Shown here: one piece after another, positions 9,177 to 17,631 of the stretch
Layout of the letters: every line of letters starts with the position of its first letter
Position numbering within the stretch: position 1 is the first letter of the stretch
Source: Blastocatellia bacterium
GTDB lineage: Bacteria > Acidobacteriota > Blastocatellia > UBA7656 > JADIYM01
Reading direction: 5' to 3'
NCBI GenBank assembly: GCA_021463145.1
Contig: JAJTWZ010000003.1
Coordinates: 99,319-163,318 of the forward strand
DNA: 64,000 nt
The notes under the pieces: generated by a model
What the model was told of the DNA's origin: nothing
Database searches by the model: none
What the model saw: only the letters and a program-made list of their open reading frames with translations
Position numbers and translations under genes: made by a program

Positions 9177-10133
9177 CTACACGCTCGACGGCGTATCGCC
9201 GCCAGCAGAGGCCGCAATCGCGGCCGCGAAATCTTCGGGACGCTCAACCGATTGGCACGCGGCTCCCTTTACAATCTTTCGAACCAGCCCGGCAAGCACC
9301 TTGCCCGGACCGATCTCAACCCAGCGAGTGACGCCCAGACCGGCCAGTTTCATCACCGACTGTTCCCACAAAACCGGCGCCGCAATCTGTTGGAGCAATA
9401 GTGCGCGCGCCTCGACACCGCGGGTAACGAGTTCAGCCGTGGCGTTGGCCATCACGGGAAACCGCGGATCGCGGAAGGTCACGGCTTCGAGCATCGGCTT
9501 GAGCCAATCGGCTGCCGGTTGCATGAGCGCTGTGTGAAACGGCGCGCTCACGTCCAGCGGAACTACGCGCTTGGCGCCGCGCCGCCTGGCAGCTTCACTC
9601 GCTCTGGCTACCGCTGCCGCCGCGCCGGCGATGACGACCTGGCCAGGGCTGTTGAAGTTGGCCGGGGCACAGATGTCGCCTTCCGCCGATTCGCGACACG
9701 CGGCATCGATCTCCCCGGAGTCGAGGCCGAGCACAGCCGCCATTGCGCCGTCGCCTACGGGTACGGCCTCCTGCATGAACGTGCCCCTTGCCCTCACCAG
9801 GCGAACCGCGTCCGCGAGGTCGAGCACATCGGCCGCCACGAGCGCCGAATACTCGCCAAGAGAATGGCCCGCCGCAAACTCGGGCTCGGGGGCGCCGGCC
9901 TCGCGAAAAGCCATGTACGCCGCGACCGAAACCGTCAGAATTGCCGGCTGAGTGTTCGCCGTCAGCTTGAGTTGCTCGTCGGGGCCTTCGAAACAGAGCC
10001 GCGAAATTGACTCGCCAAGCGCCGAATCGGCCTCGTCGAACACCGCGCGCGCCGCCGCGCAAGTATCCGCAAGCTCGCGCCCCATTCCGGTCGACTGGGA
10101 ACCCTGCCCGGGGAAAATATATGCCGTGGCCAT
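9177..10133 (-). CDS. fabD: Malonyl-CoA:ACP transacylase
   Basis: Loads malonate onto ACP. The 318 residues begin [18 protein letters not shown], carry the nucleophile Ser91 in [10 protein letters not shown] and the catalytic His200 in SAPFHTALM, and close with [14 protein letters not shown] as the family does. The frame continues upstream to 10724 but that part is antisense-like to plsX; the ATG at 10133 starts the conserved domain. It lies 20 bases after plsX and 29 before acpP. Confidence 0.97.
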   Translation of the reverse strand: MATAYIFPGQGSQSTGMGRELADTCAAARAVFDEADSALGESISRLCFEGPDEQLKLTANTQPAILTVSVAAYMAFREAGAPEPEFAAGHSLGEYSALVAADVLDLADAVRLVRARGTFMQEAVPVGDGAMAAVLGLDSGEIDAACRESAEGDICAPANFNSPGQVVIAGAAAAVARASEAARRRGAKRVVPLDVSAPFHTALMQPAADWLKPMLEAVTFRDPRFPVMANATAELVTRGVEARALLLQQIAAPVLWEQSVMKLAGLGVTRWVEIGPGKVLAGLVRKIVKGAACQSVERPEDFAAAIAASAGGDTPSSV

Positions 10134-10153
10134 GAGAAGAAGTCGCGCCCGGA

Positions 10154-11170
10154 TCAGGCGCTCGCGTGCTCCTTGGTCCGCGCGAGGTCCGTGTCTATTC
10201 GGTGGTTGAGCCCGCTCTCGCTGAATTCTTTCGCAACGCGAATTGCGTTGCGGATGGCTCGGCTGTTCGAGCGTCCGTGGCAGATAACTGTCGGCCGAGT
10301 GACGCCGAGCAAGGGCGCACCGCCGTACTCCGCGTAGTCCAGCCGTTTCTTGAAAGCCTGGAATGCCGGTCTGGAGAGAAATGCTCCGGCCATGCCCTGG
10401 AACGACCGCTGCAACTCCTCGCGGAGCATTCGAATAACGGTTTCGATGATGCCTTCGCTCACCTTGAGCGTAACGTTGCCAGTGAACCCGTCGCAGACGA
10501 TGACGTCGAAGTCGCCACTGAAAATCGCCCGCCCCTCGACGTTTCCAACGAAACGGATGGGAGCCGTCTTGAGCAGCTTGTGAGCTTCCTTGGTGAGATC
10601 GTTTCCCTTCATCTCTTCTTCGCCAATCGACAGGATCGCAACTTTGGGATCGTCGATGTGGAAGATCGCACGTGCGTATATCGATCCCATGACGCCGAAC
10701 TGCATCAACTGCTCGGGCTTGCACTCCGCGTTGGCTCCGACGTCAAGAAGAAGCGCACCCCGCCCTGACACCGTAGGCAGCACCGTCGCCAGCGCCGGCC
10801 TGTCTACCGTCTGGAGCGTACCGAGCTTGATCATCGCCACGCCCATCACGGCGCCTGTGTTTCCAGCGGAAACGAGGCCGTCGGCCCGCCCATCCGCGAC
10901 TTCCTGTGCCGCGATGTGCAGTGAACTGTTGCGCTTTCGGCGAATTGCCTGCGCGACGGGATCGCTCATGGTAATGACTTCAGAAGCGTCGAGGATGTCT
11001 ATTCCCCTGGATCCGTGCCAACCCTTGCGCCGCAGCTCTTCCCGAAGTCGCGTAGCCGCACCGACGAGCACGACTTCAACGCCGAGTTCGTTGGCGGCCT
11101 GGATGGACCCTTCGACCTCGGGACCCGGGGCGTGGTCGCCCCCCATCGCGTCGACGGCAATTCTGATCAT
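10154..11170 (-). CDS. plsX: Phosphate acyltransferase PlsX
   Basis: Makes acyl-phosphate from acyl-ACP, the first step of phospholipid synthesis by the PlsX/PlsY route. The 338 residues start MIRIAVDAMGGDHAPGPEVE and include SAGNTGAVMG, LDVGANAECKPEQL, GNVEGRAIFSGDFDVIVCDG and GGAPLLGV, all hallmark segments. The ATG at 11170 matches the conserved start; the longer frame to 11521 is spurious. Its place right after rpmF is the classic rpmF-plsX order, but the gene that usually follows, fabH, is replaced directly by fabD. Confidence 0.97.
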   Translation of the reverse strand: MIRIAVDAMGGDHAPGPEVEGSIQAANELGVEVVLVGAATRLREELRRKGWHGSRGIDILDASEVITMSDPVAQAIRRKRNSSLHIAAQEVADGRADGLVSAGNTGAVMGVAMIKLGTLQTVDRPALATVLPTVSGRGALLLDVGANAECKPEQLMQFGVMGSIYARAIFHIDDPKVAILSIGEEEMKGNDLTKEAHKLLKTAPIRFVGNVEGRAIFSGDFDVIVCDGFTGNVTLKVSEGIIETVIRMLREELQRSFQGMAGAFLSRPAFQAFKKRLDYAEYGGAPLLGVTRPTVICHGRSNSRAIRNAIRVAKEFSESGLNHRIDTDLARTKEHASA

Positions 11171-11198
11171 CAGGCGCGGGAGCTGACGGAAATCGAGG

Positions 11199-11384
11199 CT
11201 AAGCCTCGTCTTCGATCTTCTTGATCTGCCGGCCGTCGTAATGCCCGCAGCTCGGGCACATGCGGTGAGGCATCGCAGGCTGACCGCAGGTCTTGCAAAC
11301 GATAGTCTGCGGCGCGTCGATGGCGTCGTGGGCGCGGCGCATGTTGCGTCGCGACTTGGAATGTCGTCGTTTCGGATTCGGCAT
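11199..11384 (-). CDS. rpmF: 50S ribosomal protein L32
   Basis: A 61-residue basic protein starting MPNPKRRHSKSRRNMRRAHD, with two zinc-binding pairs (CKTCG and CPSCG). This is the four-cysteine form of L32, which depends on zinc. AGAGG lies nine bases before the ATG. It sits between the yceD-like gene and plsX, the order found in many bacteria, tying ribosome and lipid synthesis together. Confidence 0.97.
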   Translation of the reverse strand: MPNPKRRHSKSRRNMRRAHDAIDAPQTIVCKTCGQPAMPHRMCPSCGHYDGRQIKKIEDEA

Positions 11385-11418
11385 TGTGAGTCAACCTCTC
11401 GTCGAAATCTCGGGATTC

Positions 11419-11946
11419 TCAGGAATTTTTCAACCGCTGGAGCGCTTCCCAGCGTGGATCGATCTGGTCGGTCGTGCAGTTGCAAGACGTGGCGTTCAGA
11501 TCGACACCGCATGAAGGACATAGACCCGCGCAGGTGTCGGAACAGAGCACGTGCATTGGCGCCAGCAAGACGGCCTGCTCTCGCGCTACTTCCCGCATAT
11601 CGAGCACGCCGGACGCCAACTCTTCCAGGTCCAACTCGGAGGCTTCCACCTCCGTCTCGTCGACATCGATGCCGCTGGCGGCAGCCTCGAAGACGTAACG
11701 CTGGTCAAAGGACCCTGCCAGTACAAGTTCGAGCGGTTTCAAACATCGATCGCATTCGGCAGCAACTGTTGAGTCGACCTCGCCAGAAACGCGAACCACA
11801 CCACCCTCAGGCCGCACCCACGCCGTCAATTCGACCCGTAGAGGCCGAATCTGCTCTGGCTTCCGCAGCGCACCAGGTTCTAGCGCTTCGAAAGACACCC
11901 GAAGTCGCTGGCCTTCAGGCTCAAGGTGAAGAAGATCGATTTCCAT
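11419..11946 (-). CDS. YceD / DUF177 family protein
   Basis: A 175-residue protein with the DUF177 signature: VAAECDRCLKPLELVLAGSF in the centre, an acidic stretch of Asp/Glu, then the C-terminal CSDTCAGLCPSCGVDLN zinc-like cluster. The E. coli homologue YceD and plant homologues are linked to 23S rRNA accumulation and are encoded next to rpmF, as here (34 bases upstream). The ATG at 11946 begins the conserved domain (MEIDLLHLEPEG); the open frame to 12153 is probably noncoding. It is the likely first gene of the fatty-acid operon. Confidence 0.93.
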   Translation of the reverse strand: MEIDLLHLEPEGQRLRVSFEALEPGALRKPEQIRPLRVELTAWVRPEGGVVRVSGEVDSTVAAECDRCLKPLELVLAGSFDQRYVFEAAASGIDVDETEVEASELDLEELASGVLDMREVAREQAVLLAPMHVLCSDTCAGLCPSCGVDLNATSCNCTTDQIDPRWEALQRLKNS

Positions 11947-12160
11947 CTGACTGCCAAAAAGCGAGAAGTATACGGCCAATCCGGACTTTGTCAACCAAAC
12001 CAACCAGCGCCGCACGATGCCCCGTGAGCCCGATTCGCGCGGGCGACTTCCGGGCTGAGGCACCGGCCTCGGGCACTTCGAACATGAGCCGAACTTCAGT
12101 CCATCATTTGGTCTGCTGATATGATCTCGATCATCTTCCATCGAACGGAGCATTCTTCCA

Positions 12161-14434
12161 GTGAATAAACGAACGACTACGATCCTGATCCTGAATGCGA
12201 TCCTGCTCGCCTGTTTCCCGGCTATGCGGGTTTCAGCGAATTACACTCTCGTCTGGGATACACGCGATATCGCGCAGATGGGACAAATGACCGTCTACAA
12301 TGGCCTTGCCGAGGGTTCACTGCTCGGAATGCCCGTTGCGGCCGGCGACGTCAACGGCGACGGCTTCGACGATGTCAGCCTCGCGGCGTTCTATGGTCCT
12401 TCAGGGCCGTCGGGCGGACGCAGGGCCGCCGGTCAGGTGAACATTGCCTTCGGCTCCGCGGATGCCCTGAAGGGCACGACCGTGGATTTCTCGAAGGCCG
12501 ACCAGGGATCCTGCCGGGTCTACGGCGCGCGCGCGGACGACTTTCTCGGCAACGAGATCGCAATGGGTGACGTGAATGGCGACGGTTTCGCCGACATTAT
12601 CGCCGGAGCACAGAACGGCGACGGTTTCGACAACGATTCGAACCGCTCGCAGGCAGGGCTCGCATACATCGTCCTCGGGCAGGCCGAGTATCCGGCCGTG
12701 ATCGATCTGGTAAATCCCGGCCCCGGCGTCATCCAGATTCTCGGCGCCAAGGCCGGCGACAGACTTGGCTTCTGGGTTCACGCCGGCGACGTGACCGGCG
12801 ACGACATCGACGACATCCTCGTTTCCGCGGATCTTGCGGGCAGCAGCTCGGGGACGGGATCTGCCCGCGGCGTCCTCTACATGATTCCGGGTGGCCAGAG
12901 CTTTCCGGCAAAGATCGATCTTAGCCAGGGCTCCGTGCTCGGCAATCTTCACATCACGGCCATTTACGGCAAGGACGACCTTGATCATTTCGGTTCCTGT
13001 ATTGCCGTTGGCGATTTCGACGGCGATGGATTCGGCGACATTGCCTGCTCCGCGGGCGTCTCGCGAGCCGGTGCCGCGTATACCGGCTACGGACAGGTCA
13101 ACAACGGCATCGGCCAGGGAGGAGGCGACGGGCCGAACGACGATCGCCAGAATGCCGGCGAAGTCACGGTGCTCTACGGTCGTGCCTCGTGGCCGTCGAC
13201 GATCCAGCTTTCCAGCCCTCCAGGCGATGCGACCATCGTCTACGGCGATCAGGCGGGCGGCTACTTCGGCGAAGACGTCAACGCAGGCGATTTCGACGGT
13301 GACGGCCTGGACGAGCTCGTCGTCGGAGCGCTCGTGGCGGACGCACCTGGAGGCCGGAATGGCGCCGGAATCGGCTACGTCGTCTGGGGTGACGGATTCG
13401 ACCGTGGCGATCGTATCGACATTCGAAGCGCTTCGGGCGCGCGGGTTTTGACGATCTACGGAGAAAATGCGGGCGACATCGGCGCCGACTCGATCCGCCT
13501 CGCAGATATCGACGGCGACGGATTCGAGGACATTCTCTTCGGAAGTCCGATCAATGCCGCCTCGGGTCGAGAGGCCGCCGGCGACCTCAAGATCATCTAC
13601 GGGACCGAAGCGCCGATGCCGGCAGTAGTCGATACGGCGAACAATCCTGCGTCGGTGCCAATATTCCAGGTCGTAGCGCCCGATGCCGGCGATATGTTCA
13701 CCTACTCGCTCACAACTGGCGACATCGACGGAGACGGGTTCATCGACCTCGTCCCGAATGCGATGGGTGGCGACGGCGCCGGCAACCGGCTCGATGCGTG
13801 CGGCGAGTCATACATCATCTCTGGACGGATCTTCTCCCAGCGCACCGGCCGGGGAACGCAGAATGCACCGATTCTCAGTTCGGTGACGGTCTTTCCCGAT
13901 CGCAAGAAGATCTACGCCGGCGAGTCGGGAATCGTCCTCACACTCAACAACACGTCTCCCGATACGGAACGTCTCTTCACCGTCGGTTCCACCGCTGTCG
14001 TCAACGACGTCGACGTGCCGACCGAGTTCGTCGACATGCGAACACTCCGGGTTTCGCTCGACGAAGCGCCCGACATCAGGAACACGCCGGGCAGTCTGGT
14101 CGTCCAGGCGCGTAACCCCGGCAGCGACCCTTCGGTTGCGATCGTATCCGTACTGCTGATAGGTCCAATCGTGAAGAAGGTCACTTCCTTGACTACAGAC
14201 GTGATCACGTTGACGGTCAAGGGCAAGAACGCTCTGGACGGCGCATCGGTCGACGTGCGACTGGCGGAGGTGCCGGACATGAGCGTACCGGTTATGTCGA
14301 TCGACCGCACGAACAAGAAGACGTTCAAGGTGCGTATCGGACGCCAGTACATCGCTCCGGGATCCCGGGTCGAAGTTCGGATCGTGAACCCCGGGCCTGC
14401 CTACTCGCAGCCCGGCAGTGTCATCGTGATGTAG
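12161..14434 (+). CDS. Exported FG-GAP repeat (integrin-like beta-propeller) protein
   Basis: A 757-residue protein with a signal peptide (hydrophobic core ILILNAILLACF) and about seven FG-GAP repeats, each with a calcium-binding loop such as GDVNGDGFDD, GDVNGDGFAD, GDFDGDGFGD, GDFDGDGLDE, ADIDGDGFED and GDIDGDGFID. These would fold into a seven-bladed integrin-alpha-like propeller. The final 170 residues hold two beta-sandwich-like parts (starting near SSVTVFPDRKKIYAG). It is probably cell-surface or secreted, for adhesion or binding. The start is GTG at 12161 with GGAG 11 bases upstream. It is transcribed divergently from the fatty-acid operon and convergently with the M14 peptidase. Confidence 0.88.
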   Translation: MNKRTTTILILNAILLACFPAMRVSANYTLVWDTRDIAQMGQMTVYNGLAEGSLLGMPVAAGDVNGDGFDDVSLAAFYGPSGPSGGRRAAGQVNIAFGSADALKGTTVDFSKADQGSCRVYGARADDFLGNEIAMGDVNGDGFADIIAGAQNGDGFDNDSNRSQAGLAYIVLGQAEYPAVIDLVNPGPGVIQILGAKAGDRLGFWVHAGDVTGDDIDDILVSADLAGSSSGTGSARGVLYMIPGGQSFPAKIDLSQGSVLGNLHITAIYGKDDLDHFGSCIAVGDFDGDGFGDIACSAGVSRAGAAYTGYGQVNNGIGQGGGDGPNDDRQNAGEVTVLYGRASWPSTIQLSSPPGDATIVYGDQAGGYFGEDVNAGDFDGDGLDELVVGALVADAPGGRNGAGIGYVVWGDGFDRGDRIDIRSASGARVLTIYGENAGDIGADSIRLADIDGDGFEDILFGSPINAASGREAAGDLKIIYGTEAPMPAVVDTANNPASVPIFQVVAPDAGDMFTYSLTTGDIDGDGFIDLVPNAMGGDGAGNRLDACGESYIISGRIFSQRTGRGTQNAPILSSVTVFPDRKKIYAGESGIVLTLNNTSPDTERLFTVGSTAVVNDVDVPTEFVDMRTLRVSLDEAPDIRNTPGSLVVQARNPGSDPSVAIVSVLLIGPIVKKVTSLTTDVITLTVKGKNALDGASVDVRLAEVPDMSVPVMSIDRTNKKTFKVRIGRQYIAPGSRVEVRIVNPGPAYSQPGSVIVM

Positions 14435-14449
14435 CTGCATCCCGCGTCT

Positions 14450-14483
14450 GCGGTTCGTCTGGCGAGATTGCCGGGCGAACCGC
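14450..14483. terminator. Hairpin between convergent genes, likely bidirectional terminator
   Basis: GCGGTTCG pairs with CGAACCGC, and the stem extends inward to 14 pairs with two G-T wobbles around a six-base loop (GAGATT). It lies 16 bases past the FG-GAP gene stop and 28 bases past the M14 peptidase stop. There is no long T run on either strand. Confidence 0.55.
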
Positions 14484-14511
14484 CAGCGGGTTCCCTTCTC
14501 GGCCGGGCCGG

Positions 14512-16311
14512 TCAGTTCGCCGGCAACGCCTGCGTGATCCGGACGACCGGGTAGGCGCCGAGCGTCGGGTCGCGATAGGGCGATCTTTCATAGAAGAACC
14601 ACAGCCGCGCACGCGAATTCTCACGAAACGCCGCGTCGGTCTCGAGCCTCTTCTCGAACTCCGCCTTCAACGCGGGATCGGCGGCGAGCATCTTGCGGGC
14701 GAGCTTCTCGAGGACGTAACCCTCGGCGTACTCCTTCTGCTCGAAAATCGGGTCGAAGAACCCCCAAGCCGCCAGTGCATCCGGAGCGCCCGGCTCGAGC
14801 AGGTGGATCGCGATGCGGGCATTCGGCTGATCGAGCGGCACGATGACCGAGCCAGCCGGCAGCGTGCGTTTCTCGGTCACCGGCTCTACGGAGTACCGGA
14901 GCGGATGACGGCCTTCGTACGACGGGGCCTGCCACACGGGCTTCGTGAGCCTGTACGTTTCGAACTCCGCAGTGACCGGCCGCGAGAGCACCCGTGTCCG
15001 AAGGCCGTGAAGCGCAAGCCTCTCGATGACCGTCTTCCACTCCGGCGGCACCGCGTAAGCGAGTGGCGGCGCGACGGTCACGGTTGGCCGGACGTCGTCG
15101 AATAGTGGAATTTCGACGTCCCGGGGCGTCGAGCCGTAAGAAATCCAGCTCGATCCACTCACGTCGCTCTGCGCGATGGTGAAATCGGTCCCGCGGAACG
15201 TGATCTTCCGGCTACTGTCGGTGAGTTCCAGACGAAGCGTTTCACGGCGAGCCGGATCGTAGCTGCGCCCGTCCGCCGTCGTCCCGGCGTCGGCAGTCGC
15301 GACGGCGTTTCTCAGCGCCTCGGGCTTCGCGTTCACCGCCACGAGCAGTTCGGTGAGCAGGTCGTATGTCGCGCGCACCCGGACGCCGAATGACTTGAGC
15401 ATGTGAGTCTCGACCAGAACGACCGGCCGGTTCCGGAGTGCTCCGTAACCATTCGAGAACCGAGGCGTAAATACCTGCCGTTCGACGCCCTTAGAAAGAT
15501 CCGCCGAGTCTCGCAGGTTGAAGTACGACTCGACGATATGTCCCTTCTTTTCGACCGCGGGTCTCACCATCGGCTGCAGAACACCCGTGACGTATTCGGC
15601 AACCGGCCTGGCCACGTATCCGCTCGACTCGACCGTAAACAGAACGTCGTACTGAAAGTCCGCACCGTCCGTCACGTGGGTGTCGATGTAGAGGTCCGGG
15701 GACCAGGCGCCGAACAGGGCCAACATCGCCCGCATTTCCGGCGAGTCGGCCTTCATGTAATCGCGGTTCAGGTTCAATCCCTGAGCCGTCGAGCGCCATC
15801 CCATCTCGTCCGGACCATCCTGATTGATCCGATTGTATGGGCCCGATCGCTCGTGCCCGTCGACGTTGAAGATCGGAACCACGAGTACTGTTGCGTGCTC
15901 GACCAGGCTGGCGAGCTGCTTCTTCACGGCAATGTCCCGGACGAGCGCCAGCGAGGCTTCCTTACCGTCTATCTCACCGGAGTGAATACCGTTCTGAATC
16001 AGGACTATCGGCTTCCCAGAGCGCCGCGCCGCCTCTGGCGTGAATGCCCGATCGCGCGAGACCACGAGCAGCGGGAGAGGCCGGCCCTGCGGAGAGGTTC
16101 CGAATGTCGAGTACGAGACCCACGGCGACGCGGCCGCAAGCTTCTTGCAGTATGCGATCGTCTCGTCGTACGTCGAGGTCTTGTGGTAGCCCGTTCGCTC
16201 GGCCGTCGTCTGCCAGGGATCGTCGGCGCCGAAAACCGTCTGGCAGTTGGCAAGCGCAAGGGCGAGGCAGACTACTGTGAGCGCGTTGCGGAACGATGGA
16301 ATGAGAGTCAC
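14512..16311 (-). CDS. Exported M14-family zinc carboxypeptidase
   Basis: A 599-residue protein with a signal peptide (core ALTVVCLALALA). The catalytic domain shows the M14 zinc motif IHSGEIDGKE (His and Glu ligands), the asparagine/arginine segment NLNRDYMKAD, the third ligand in YIDTHVTDGADFQYD and a catalytic Glu in LVETHMLKSF. It probably cleaves C-terminal residues from peptides in the periplasm or outside; the C-terminal 250 residues are an unassigned accessory region. The start is GTG at 16311, where the signal peptide begins; the frame continues to 16488 but overlaps the upstream gene. It follows the HD-domain gene after 59 bases. Confidence 0.88.
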   Translation of the reverse strand: MTLIPSFRNALTVVCLALALANCQTVFGADDPWQTTAERTGYHKTSTYDETIAYCKKLAAASPWVSYSTFGTSPQGRPLPLLVVSRDRAFTPEAARRSGKPIVLIQNGIHSGEIDGKEASLALVRDIAVKKQLASLVEHATVLVVPIFNVDGHERSGPYNRINQDGPDEMGWRSTAQGLNLNRDYMKADSPEMRAMLALFGAWSPDLYIDTHVTDGADFQYDVLFTVESSGYVARPVAEYVTGVLQPMVRPAVEKKGHIVESYFNLRDSADLSKGVERQVFTPRFSNGYGALRNRPVVLVETHMLKSFGVRVRATYDLLTELLVAVNAKPEALRNAVATADAGTTADGRSYDPARRETLRLELTDSSRKITFRGTDFTIAQSDVSGSSWISYGSTPRDVEIPLFDDVRPTVTVAPPLAYAVPPEWKTVIERLALHGLRTRVLSRPVTAEFETYRLTKPVWQAPSYEGRHPLRYSVEPVTEKRTLPAGSVIVPLDQPNARIAIHLLEPGAPDALAAWGFFDPIFEQKEYAEGYVLEKLARKMLAADPALKAEFEKRLETDAAFRENSRARLWFFYERSPYRDPTLGAYPVVRITQALPAN

Positions 16312-16370
16312 GGCGCCGGAGCATATTTCAACTCTGGCCGCTTGGCGAAAGCGAAAATCCACCCCGGCGA

Positions 16371-17495
16371 TCAACCGGCCGCTTTTCCCGCCGCTCCCGA
16401 CTCCAGTTCGTCGACCAGGCGCTGCCATTCGTCGACGAGTGGCCCGCGCGCTTTGGACTTGTAGGCCTTGAGCATCGCCCGCTGGCACCAGAAGAACCGC
16501 TCACGATGCTTGTCCGAATCTCCGAGCGCCTCGGCGCCCAGTGCTCGCCAGGCGCGCTGGATGGTCGCGAGGTTGGCGATCCGGTAGCAGATCGAGACGA
16601 GAAACGCATCAGGCGGCGCGGTCTGCAGTTGATTGAACCACGCCCGATCGCGCTGGTCCCACGGATCGATCTGCTTCATCCACCCACACCATTCGAGAAG
16701 GCCCGCGACCTCCGGACCGAACTCGTCGATCACTTCCTGCTGGCGTTCTCCGCCGCCCGTACCTTCACAAACATCGTGAAGCGCCGCGGCGATCGTCGCG
16801 TTCTCGTCCGCGCCACCTTCGATCGCTAGCACCGTCGCTGCGAGAGGCGCCGCCAGCGGCACGCCGGCCGACTGCGAAGCCGCAACGGCGAAAGCCAGCG
16901 CCTGACCGATTCTGCCGCCTCGAGCAGGCGACAGCGACGGACCCGCCGCGGCACCGGGCGTGTCCAACTCGACCGAGTATGTCAGTTGGCCGAAGACACC
17001 GTCGGCAGCATCGTATGCGTCGAGCGCCGAAGAGGTCTGGCTTGCGGGAGATTCGACTACGTCGACATCGAAAACGACCTCCACGTCGTCATCGAAGCCC
17101 GGCATCGCCACACCAACCGGAGCGACCAGTTTTCCGGAAGCAGCAGACTGCAGTTCCGCGGGCGGTGGCGATGTCAGGTCGAGGTCCCCGAAAACCAGCA
17201 GTCCGTCGAACGCTTCGTCCGCGCCCTCGGGGGGCGTATCGGCCGCGGTTCCAGCGCCCTCCGAAATGTAGAGCTTTTCCGCCCAGCGGTATTTCTCGAC
17301 TGCGTCTTGCGCTTCCGCCTTCAATTCGAACAGGTGATCGCGGAGTTCCTTGATCCTGTCCGGGTTCGTCTCCTTCTTCAGTTCCTCGGCCGCCAGCGCG
17401 AGTTTGATATTCAGCGACGCGAGTTTTGCCCGGATTTCGTTACGAAGTGCCACGGGCACCTTGCTGGAATGACCTGACGGCTGTTCCTGCTGCAT
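16371..17495 (-). CDS. Degenerate SpoT-like HD-domain protein with N-terminal coiled coil
   Basis: A 374-residue protein. Residues near 20-80 form a charged coiled coil (LALAAEELKKETNPDRIKEL), followed by an acidic, Pro/Ala-rich linker. The C-terminal half resembles the (p)ppGpp-hydrolase HD fold: AAALHDVCEGTG followed by VIDEFGPEVAGLLEW and a YRIANLATI helix. The HD pair is kept, but the usual ED after it reads EG, and the ADRLHN helix reads CYRIAN, losing its Asp. Catalysis therefore looks doubtful. The ATG at 17495 has GAGG just upstream; a TTG at 17528 is the alternative. It is cytoplasmic, upstream of and probably cotranscribed with the M14 peptidase. Confidence 0.75.
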   Translation of the reverse strand: MQQEQPSGHSSKVPVALRNEIRAKLASLNIKLALAAEELKKETNPDRIKELRDHLFELKAEAQDAVEKYRWAEKLYISEGAGTAADTPPEGADEAFDGLLVFGDLDLTSPPPAELQSAASGKLVAPVGVAMPGFDDDVEVVFDVDVVESPASQTSSALDAYDAADGVFGQLTYSVELDTPGAAAGPSLSPARGGRIGQALAFAVAASQSAGVPLAAPLAATVLAIEGGADENATIAAALHDVCEGTGGGERQQEVIDEFGPEVAGLLEWCGWMKQIDPWDQRDRAWFNQLQTAPPDAFLVSICYRIANLATIQRAWRALGAEALGDSDKHRERFFWCQRAMLKAYKSKARGPLVDEWQRLVDELESGAAGKAAG

Positions 17496-17531
17496 GCGGG
17501 CCTCGGCGGGATACTGAAGGATTTCCAAGGA

Positions 17532-17571
17532 CCGGCGCGCGCCACCGCTAGTGAGCGATGGCGCGCGCCGG
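17532..17571 (-). terminator. Long GC hairpin after the TonB receptor gene
   Basis: A perfect 13-base stem, CCGGCGCGCGCCA paired with TGGCGCGCGCCGG, around a 14-base loop, 60 bases downstream of the TonB receptor stop on the minus strand. It is only weakly T-rich after the stem, so it may slow or end transcription before the HD-domain gene. Confidence 0.5.
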
Positions 17572-17631
17572 ACCAGACATACGAGCTTCTTTCGACAGAA
17601 AACTGTTGAAGCGGCTGGAGTATAGCCGCCG

